A stretch of 64,000 nucleotides of DNA, taken from assembly GCA_012295275.1 (NCBI GenBank), contig CM022665.1:37053933-37117932 (forward strand). The letters run 5' to 3'. Every line of letters begins with the position of its first letter. Within the stretch, counting starts at the first letter, position 1. The position numbers and the translations under genes are program-made. The stretch comes from Chrysomallon squamiferum (taxonomy: Eukaryota > Mollusca > Gastropoda > Neomphalida > Peltospiridae). Below, piece after piece: positions 57,714 through 64,000 of this stretch. A model generated the notes under the pieces. It did no database searches. It saw only the letters and a program-made list of their open reading frames with translations, and had not been told where the DNA came from.

Positions 57714-59699
57714 CTTGGATTCGTGAGAAATACATGATCTGAAATAAAAAAAACATATTGTAAAGTGCTTATGAACAGAAAACAAAAACTAGAAAACTGT
57801 ACACCTTCATCAGTACTGGAGAATGACATAATTACTGGAGAGTAATTACTTTGTATCAAAGTCTTGTAGCTAGAAAACTGAAAAATACTGCACCTTCAAC
57901 AGCACAGGGGAATTTTGTTATTCAAGAAATGATATAGTTGTGAATGCATACAGAAAATGGAAAATATGTTATACATATTATTGTATCTGTGACACCAAGT
58001 ATTGGAAAATGGTCTTGAATTTGAGCAAGTGTTCTCAAAAAAAGTTCTTCATGTTTGTTGTTTGGTATTGCAGATTTTAATACATATATTTATAATCAGA
58101 TGTAATTGTGTTCAGAAAGAGTAAATATTTCCAAATATGGCATTAATACTTGTTGAGCCTTGTTAAGCATGAATATTTGTTGGTATTGAAAATTCAAATT
58201 GCAGATTTTAATACATATATTTATAATCAGATGTAATTGTGTTCAGAAAGAGTAAATGTTTCCAAATATGGCATTAATACTTGTTAAGCCTTGTTAAACA
58301 TGAATATTTGTTGGTATTGAAAATTCAAATTGCAGATTTTAATACATATATTTATAATCAGATGTAATTGTGTTCAGAAAGAGTAAATGTTTCCAAATAT
58401 GGCATTAATACTTGTTAAGCCTTGTTAAGCATGAATGTTTGTTGGTATTGAAAATTCAAATTGCAGATTTTAATACATGTATTTATGATCAGATGTAATT
58501 GTGTTCAGAAAGAGTAAATGTTTCCAAATATGGCATTAATACTTGTTAAGCTTGTTAAGCCTTGTTATGCATTAATATTTGTTAGTACTGAAGAATTCAA
58601 ATTGCAGATTTTAAAACATGTATTTATGATCAAACCTAATTGTGTTCAGAAAAAGTGAATGTTTCCAAATATTGTGGCATTAGTATTTGTTAAACCCAAG
58701 AAGAAATCTGCACATATGATTTTATTGTTTTTAGAAATAAAATGTTTTTATTAACTAAATATATCTTTGTGGTTATTTACTTGTCATAAATGGATAGAAA
58801 TAAAGCCTAGCACATAAAAAACTTGATAGGTGGGGAAAGAAGCAGATAGGTTGAAAGATTTATAACAAATGGTTGCTCTACCTTTTTTTGTTTCATTTTT
58901 TTTTTTTTTTTTTACCTAACTTCTTTTGAATACCTGTTTTCAAGAGTCATTTGTAACAGATCTCACTGCAAATGCTTAATGACTGCATTTATCACCAATA
59001 TTTATTTTTTCATTCTTCTCTGAAGCTTATAAAATCACCATAAAAAAGCAATAATTACCCCAAAATATTGTTGAAAATCAGCATATATTAAAAGACATCT
59101 GCAGTTACAGTGGATACTGACAGTCATGGTATTATTTTACTGCACTTATTTATTGTTACTGTTTTGTTGTTGTTTTTTCAAATTTAAGACACCTGTGAAT
59201 GTACTTTTAAATGCAGGCGATGGGTTTTTTTGTTTGTTTTTTCATTTTGAAAGTACATATCAAATGATTTAAATACTTTAAGTTTAGTTTTAAAAACCTA
59301 ATACTGCCTGTCTGAAGCAGGTTTCAGTTTTGTTTTTGTAACAGGTGTTTGTAAAGTAACTGCATTTGTATCATCTGGAAATGTGTGAATCTTATTTAAT
59401 CACATTAATAACGGTTATTAAAATCTCGTATAAGCCAGTTTCTACTTGGTTACTATATGAACAGATCAGTGACTTCAGCAGATTAAAATAATGTTTGTGT
59501 TTTTAATGAAAATAAAATAATGCTTTTCAGTCTTAACTTTGGAAACTTAATTTCAGTTGGTGAGAATTTAAAATGATCTGCGCATTCTCTCCAACAAGAA
59601 CAATTCTTCTTCTTTCCTTATTATTTATTTATTTAGTTAAAAAAAAAAAAAAAAAAAAACAACATATACCCAACACCAACAAACAAAACAATAACAGGA
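57714..59699. other. Intergenic DNA with a minisatellite
   Basis: Apart from the 131-bp minisatellite at 58069-58700 and poly-T runs (58895-58915), nothing was recognised. Confidence 0.6.
58069..58700. repeat. Minisatellite, 131-bp unit, about 4.8 copies
   Basis: The block TTGCAGATTTTAATACATAT starts near 58068, 58199, 58330, 58461 and 58601. Each is followed by ATCAGATGTAATTGTGTTCA, then TTTCCAAATATGGCATTA and ATGAATATTTGTTGGTATTG. The first copies are nearly identical. The last is diverged and has a duplicated TTGTTAAGC, giving a 140-bp spacing. Confidence 0.95.
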
Positions 59700-60390
59700 T
59701 CCTTCGGTCTACTTCCGGTTGTTGTCGGAGTTCATCAATCGGGATTTCCCTATTAAATACAGTACAGAGCGTTTAATGTATCTGTTGGTAATTAATCTAC
59801 AAAGTACAGAGACCAAAATATTACGACAGTCAACGATCTCAGTCATGGTATTAGACAGTCCAAAGTTATATTATACTGAAAAACGATTTTAATAAACGTC
59901 ATATTGTACAAATATTCATCAAGTAATTCTTATGATCGGTCTTGAAAAGTTTAGCAGCATGAAATGTCGAGAAATTAAATTAAAAAAATAACAGGATTTG
60001 AGAACTAAATATTATTTTCACTGCCATTACCCGAGATTCTTGTTACACCACTTTCAAACGGAGATAAAAGGAAACTTGACATCAAACAAGAACATCAACA
60101 CCCAAGAGATTCGTAAAATCTTAATTTTAGACGAGGAATTTTTATATTTATTTCGGTTGGAACTCTTCATTGAGATCGTATTGGTGAAGTCTGGATGTTC
60201 TGTTTCAGACGGGAATTTAATTTGGTATCGCGCACGATTGTTATCGCACTTTCACAAACTTATCAGTTATTGGTAGTCCCCCAGAGAGCAGAGCAACAAG
60301 TGTGGGTTGCGTTCGAATGTCGAATCCGGAACAGTTCCAGCTTTGCTTATCTTCCAAAGCTTGCTCATCTACTTTGACACATCATATTTT
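59700..60390. promoter_or_regulatory. CpG-richer region with ETS and NF-kB consensus motifs
   Basis: ACTTCCGGTT (59711-59720, the reverse of an ETS CCGGAAGT core) lies 20 bases from GGGATTTCCC (59741-59750), a perfect palindromic kappa-B site. CpG density is visibly higher from here to about 60350 than in the rest of the window. No first exon could be assigned. Short frames starting MSNPEQFQLC (60317, plus) and others lack homology. Confidence 0.3.
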
Positions 60391-60393
60391 TTT

Positions 60394-60421
60394 TCTTCTT
60401 CTTCTTCTTCTTCTTCTTCTT
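60394..60421. repeat. (TTC)n microsatellite
   Basis: About nine TTC units. Confidence 0.9.
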
Positions 60422-60947
60422 TTTAAATTGTTAAGAAATTGTTCTGGCATTTTAACAAATAATGATATATACAACACGAACAACAACAACAACAACATAA
60501 AATGAATAAAAAACAATATATGAGACAGAGAAAAAAACATCAACAGTTTCAGCAAACTTTCAGTATAACCATACTGGTTATCTGAAATTTACTTAATGAT
60601 AAAATTAAATTCTGAAATCATAAAAACGCTTGTGCTTGAGGAACCTTTCACTGAGTTATTTCTTATTCCTGCGTAAGCCCATATGCCTGATACATAAGGC
60701 GTAAAAGATCTTTAACTATTAATAGTCATTGTTATTATTTTAAGTTTATATTGTTGTTGTTGTTATTATTATTTTTATTTTTAAGTAAAAAAAAAAAAAA
60801 AAAAAAAACACTCGAGTAATATAATTCAACAATAATCTCGCCTCATTCTTGTTACTACCTCCAGCCATAGGTGGATTGTAAAGTGAAAATTAAACTAATT
60901 ACTTTATAATGATTTAAAGCAGAAGTTACTAACATTTAAAATTCCAT

Positions 60948-60950
<3 letters not shown>

Positions 60951-61009
<59 letters not shown>
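60951..61009. repeat. (CT)n microsatellite
   Basis: About 29 uninterrupted CT units. The minus-strand Arg-Glu frame is an artefact. Confidence 0.95.
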
Positions 61010-61014
<5 letters not shown>

Positions 61015-63965
61015 TACATCTATGACGTGTATGCAGTTTGCAATGCATTGGTGTGCGTGTGTTTTTGTGTATTTGTGCGAAAGAGGGAGAAGCTCTCACA
61101 AACAGACGGAGAAAGAGGAGAGTGGGAGATAAAGAGAGATAAAGCATGATCATTCGTTGTATTTTAGTGGTATAACTAGCACACTTAAGTACTTGATGTA
61201 ACTAAACGATATGATATGTTTGTCAAACCTGGTTTGACACATACCTTTACCGACCTTACCATGACACTCAGTTTGATATTACCTTAAAAATCCCCGCACC
61301 CTTGACTCAAATGTCAGATATATGTCGGGTCGAGATGCAGAAACCTTCCTTCGCAGTTGCGTGCGTTTCTTACTTAATGGTTTCTTTTACTTACTTTTAT
61401 GCATCCAATTTGTTTATCTGTGACCTATTTCGAGGTCATGCCGGATCACATTATTTTTCAATGGTGCTACTTTTGTGGCCATACATCAGTTCTATTTAAA
61501 TAACAAGAGACGAGGGTTGCCGAGGTTAATAAAATAATCGCTGACTTTTCAAAGTAGATTCAGAAATCATTTAAATGCCAAGAAATGTGGGTTGCAGAGG
61601 TTAATAAAATAAGAGCTGTCGTTTGGAAAGTATATTGCAAAGTGTTATTTACTAGTAACCCGGTCTTGTAATTTCAGCAGTAATTTTACACAGCCAGCTT
61701 ACCGAGGCTTTTTAAATTAAATAATTAAAATATTTTATACGTAATACTTTGTTAAGATGATATCCAGTTAGCATGCTGCAACAACATTCCACATATTTTT
61801 AAATTAACAAGATGACATGGCGGTGTCAGCATATGACTTCACAGTTCTAAAAAAAAGACGAATTTCAGTGTTGTTCCACAGTCGTAGTAAACAGTATTTT
61901 TTATTTTCTTTCAAATTAATTATTATCATACTTCAGTTGTCAGAATTCATTGAATCAAAGGCGAAATCTTGACTCCGTAACAGAGTTTAAGCTTTGATGG
62001 GTCGAACGTCTCGATGGTGCTAAGGATCTATTTTCCGATCTAACTAGTGGTTCTCGATGTCTTTATCAAACGCTATGATTTAAGCTTTTATTTTTATTTT
62101 CACAGATATCTTCATACACTAAGTAATCTAGAAACAAAGAGAATGAGGATGCAAAAGATTCCGTGACATTTTGAATAAAATATAGTCCATTGTGTAATGA
62201 AAATTGGTGATATGTTATGTTATCATTTAAATATATATATAGAGATAATTATGATGATGAAAAATGACTGACATGTAATTTTTGTTAATATTAAAAAATG
62301 TCTTGCTGTTGTTACGACCATTCACTAATGTTACAGAATTATCAGTAAACGAACAACATTCTAGCTTATTTATAACTCACTACTTCTTACAGTTTTATCG
62401 AAAGAGTTTCTCTGGTTAAAACATGCTGGTTTCTCTACGTCTCTCACATAACTGTTTCTGCGTAATCTTCTCTCATTTTTATTATCAGCTTTTCCCGAGG
62501 GATGTTTAAAAATCCAATTAATGTCAAATAATTTATTTTAATTTTTATGATTGCTAGGTTGTGGGAGGTATGGAACCCATCTCCCTTCAGTGATAATTTC
62601 TGGAGGAGAACTGAATCATCACAAATACCACGTGTATGATATTATGCAGATGACCATTACACGGGATAATGGTAACGCGTTTCTGTCGCTTGTTTTCCTC
62701 ACATGTGTAACGTATCTGTGATTGGAGACAAATAAAAGAAACCATATTTCACGACTGTATGCATCAAGTCACGATGTCCTTTGTAACGTGGAGATGAATT
62801 ATCCAATTTATCTCGCCCTTCTCGTCATGCTTTGCGTAATAAAACCATCAGAAGCCCGTTATCTCGCACAAAACCTTCAGAAACGTTATTCGTAGTTGTA
62901 ATCCTGAGTATTCTGCCTGGTTTAGAGCTAACGACTGCAACTGTCCCAGATTAGCTACCTCGATATACATACACAGAAAACGCATACATACAGACACACA
63001 GATAGAAACTGTTTTAACAGATGCATATACTTAAGTTTTTTTTTTTTTTTTTTTTTTATTCATAAGAGTAGACTAGAATTAATTTAAATCATAAACAAGT
63101 TGTTAAAGCATTTGTTGGTCAGTGTTCTATGAATAAGCAGAAACAGTTCTATCGTTTATTAATAACTAAGAAAGCTTTTATGAAAACGGACACGTGTCTT
63201 TTGTTTTTTACAGCAGCAGCATGGGTAGTTGTGGTGATAGCAGCAGTAGTAGTAACCGAAGTAACTTCAACCAAAATGATTATGACAACGATGAACATAA
63301 TAAAATACTATGTACAATAACAGCAATAATAGATTGATAAATCACGGTTAATTCAGGTCTGAACAGATTTATTTCCTTTCTTAAAACATATTATTTCTTC
63401 TGTATAAAATCAACCAGTGAAACTAAAATGTTACCTGAATATTTTGAACAGAAACTAAAGTTAGACAAATAAAATGACCGAAATGCTTTATGGTTTTTTT
63501 TTTTTTTTTTTATTTTTATTTTTTTTTTATTTATTTAATACTCAAATCCATCATGATAAATATTGAGTTCATATATTGTCAGGATGCAATATTTATATCT
63601 GTTATATAGACATGAGTTCATATCATATTGTGGGAACGTATGTTTAATGAATTGCCAAAGTGCAGCATTAAATATTTCATCATTTTCGTTCCTGTTGTTC
63701 TGTAATTGTTGCTGGAAGAGAAGTAACTTGTTGTTCTGATCGTTTTCCAGCACGCCCCTCAATTAACATTTCTTAACAACAGTATTACGATTTGTTTTCA
63801 CGTTACTGCTCTTATGTTGCATGGCTTTTCTGTTTTGTGTCTCAAGGTCTGGATTCATTGTTGTTAGTTTGCTTCATTTTTTTTTTTTTCTGTTTTTTCT
63901 TTTTTTCTTTTTGGTATGCGTGTTCATCTTTTGTTTTCTTTTTCAAAAAAAAAGTGTTTTGATTT

Positions 63966-63968
<3 letters not shown>
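61010..63968. other. Right-hand region without an assignable gene
   Basis: CpG content stays higher than in the left half to about 62900, which could reflect an unmethylated regulatory or 5' region. Short open frames at 61311-61499 (plus), 61817-61970 (plus, MAVSAYDFTVLKK) and 63762-63535 (minus, no ATG, Gln/Asn-rich) show no family features. A two-copy tandem repeat is at 61510-61655. The minus frame could be part of an exon of an unseen gene. Confidence 0.4.
61510..61655. repeat. Two-copy tandem repeat, about 72-bp unit
   Basis: GGGTTGCCGAGGTTAATAAA at about 61514 recurs as GGGTTGCAGAGGTTAATAAA at about 61588. Both are followed by similar AAT-GCTG-C-TTT--AAAGTA sequence. Confidence 0.8.

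Positions 63969-64000
<32 letters not shown>
63969..64000. repeat. (GA)n microsatellite at the window edge
   Basis: GA dinucleotides run off the right end. Confidence 0.95.

Noticed and set aside
59998-60276. 92-codon plus frame in the CpG-richer region
   Set aside because: No ATG at its start, no domain pattern and no splice support.
61817-61972. ATGGCGGTG start with a short frame as a possible first exon
   Set aside because: The residues after the first ten look like random AT-rich translation, and no donor of clear quality was found.
63535-63762. 75-codon minus frame rich in Gln and Asn
   Set aside because: Starts without ATG and shows no recognisable family. Kept only as a note that it might be part of an exon.

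Overview
This is an animal (metazoan) nuclear genome window. It is very AT-rich, dense in microsatellites and poly-A/T runs, and holds four intron-bearing protein genes with GT/AG-bounded exons plus decayed DNA transposons. A SINE-type 3' tail at about 53.49-53.55 kb (ACACCC...GGTGTC followed by TTAAACAAACAAAC) resembles a tail I know from mollusc genomes. The best guess is therefore a mollusc or another lophotrochozoan, with moderate to low confidence. No bacterial, organellar, rRNA, tRNA or CRISPR features were seen.

Layout. (1) 1-26.92 kb, minus strand: the 5' end of an EML-type microtubule-associated protein gene. The coiled-coil exon and the basic Ser-rich linker exon are here; the HELP and WD40 exons must lie beyond the left edge. 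There are two candidate first exons, at 10.5 kb and 26.9 kb. The long introns carry tandem repeats, a tRNA-derived SINE and a pogo/Tigger-type transposon. (2) About 26.9-27.95 kb: a divergent promoter region with two E2F-like motifs. (3) 27.94-35.34 kb, plus strand: a 14-exon gene for a 638-residue protein with a bHLH domain followed by a C-terminal HMG box. This is the architecture of vertebrate MEIOSIN/BHMG1, the meiosis initiator partner of STRA8. Its promoter and first exon are also present as a decayed inverted copy 1.3 kb away. (4) 35.3-41.2 kb: convergent intergenic DNA with a pogo-type MITE. (5) 41.18-47.47 kb, minus strand: a 9-exon ZNF830 (CCDC16) homologue with one apparent 1-nt frameshift in a poly-A run and a MULE transposase relic in intron 1. 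(6) 47.5-48.7 kb: a head-to-head promoter region. (7) 48.69-55.73 kb, plus strand: a 4-coding-exon MGME1 homologue (mitochondrial DNA exonuclease). A FLYWCH-MULE element with recognisable inverted ends sits just after its stop codon. (8) 55.7-64 kb: a 131-bp minisatellite, then a CpG-richer stretch with ETS and NF-kB consensus motifs that may be the promoter of an unseen gene.

The most interesting content is the MEIOSIN-like gene. It has a possible alternative terminal exon that would produce a bHLH-only protein, and an inverted duplication of its promoter and exon 1. The gene pairs are arranged head to head (EML/MEIOSIN-like and ZNF830/MGME1). All gene calls come from hand-splicing with phase checks and remembered family features. 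No database search was run.
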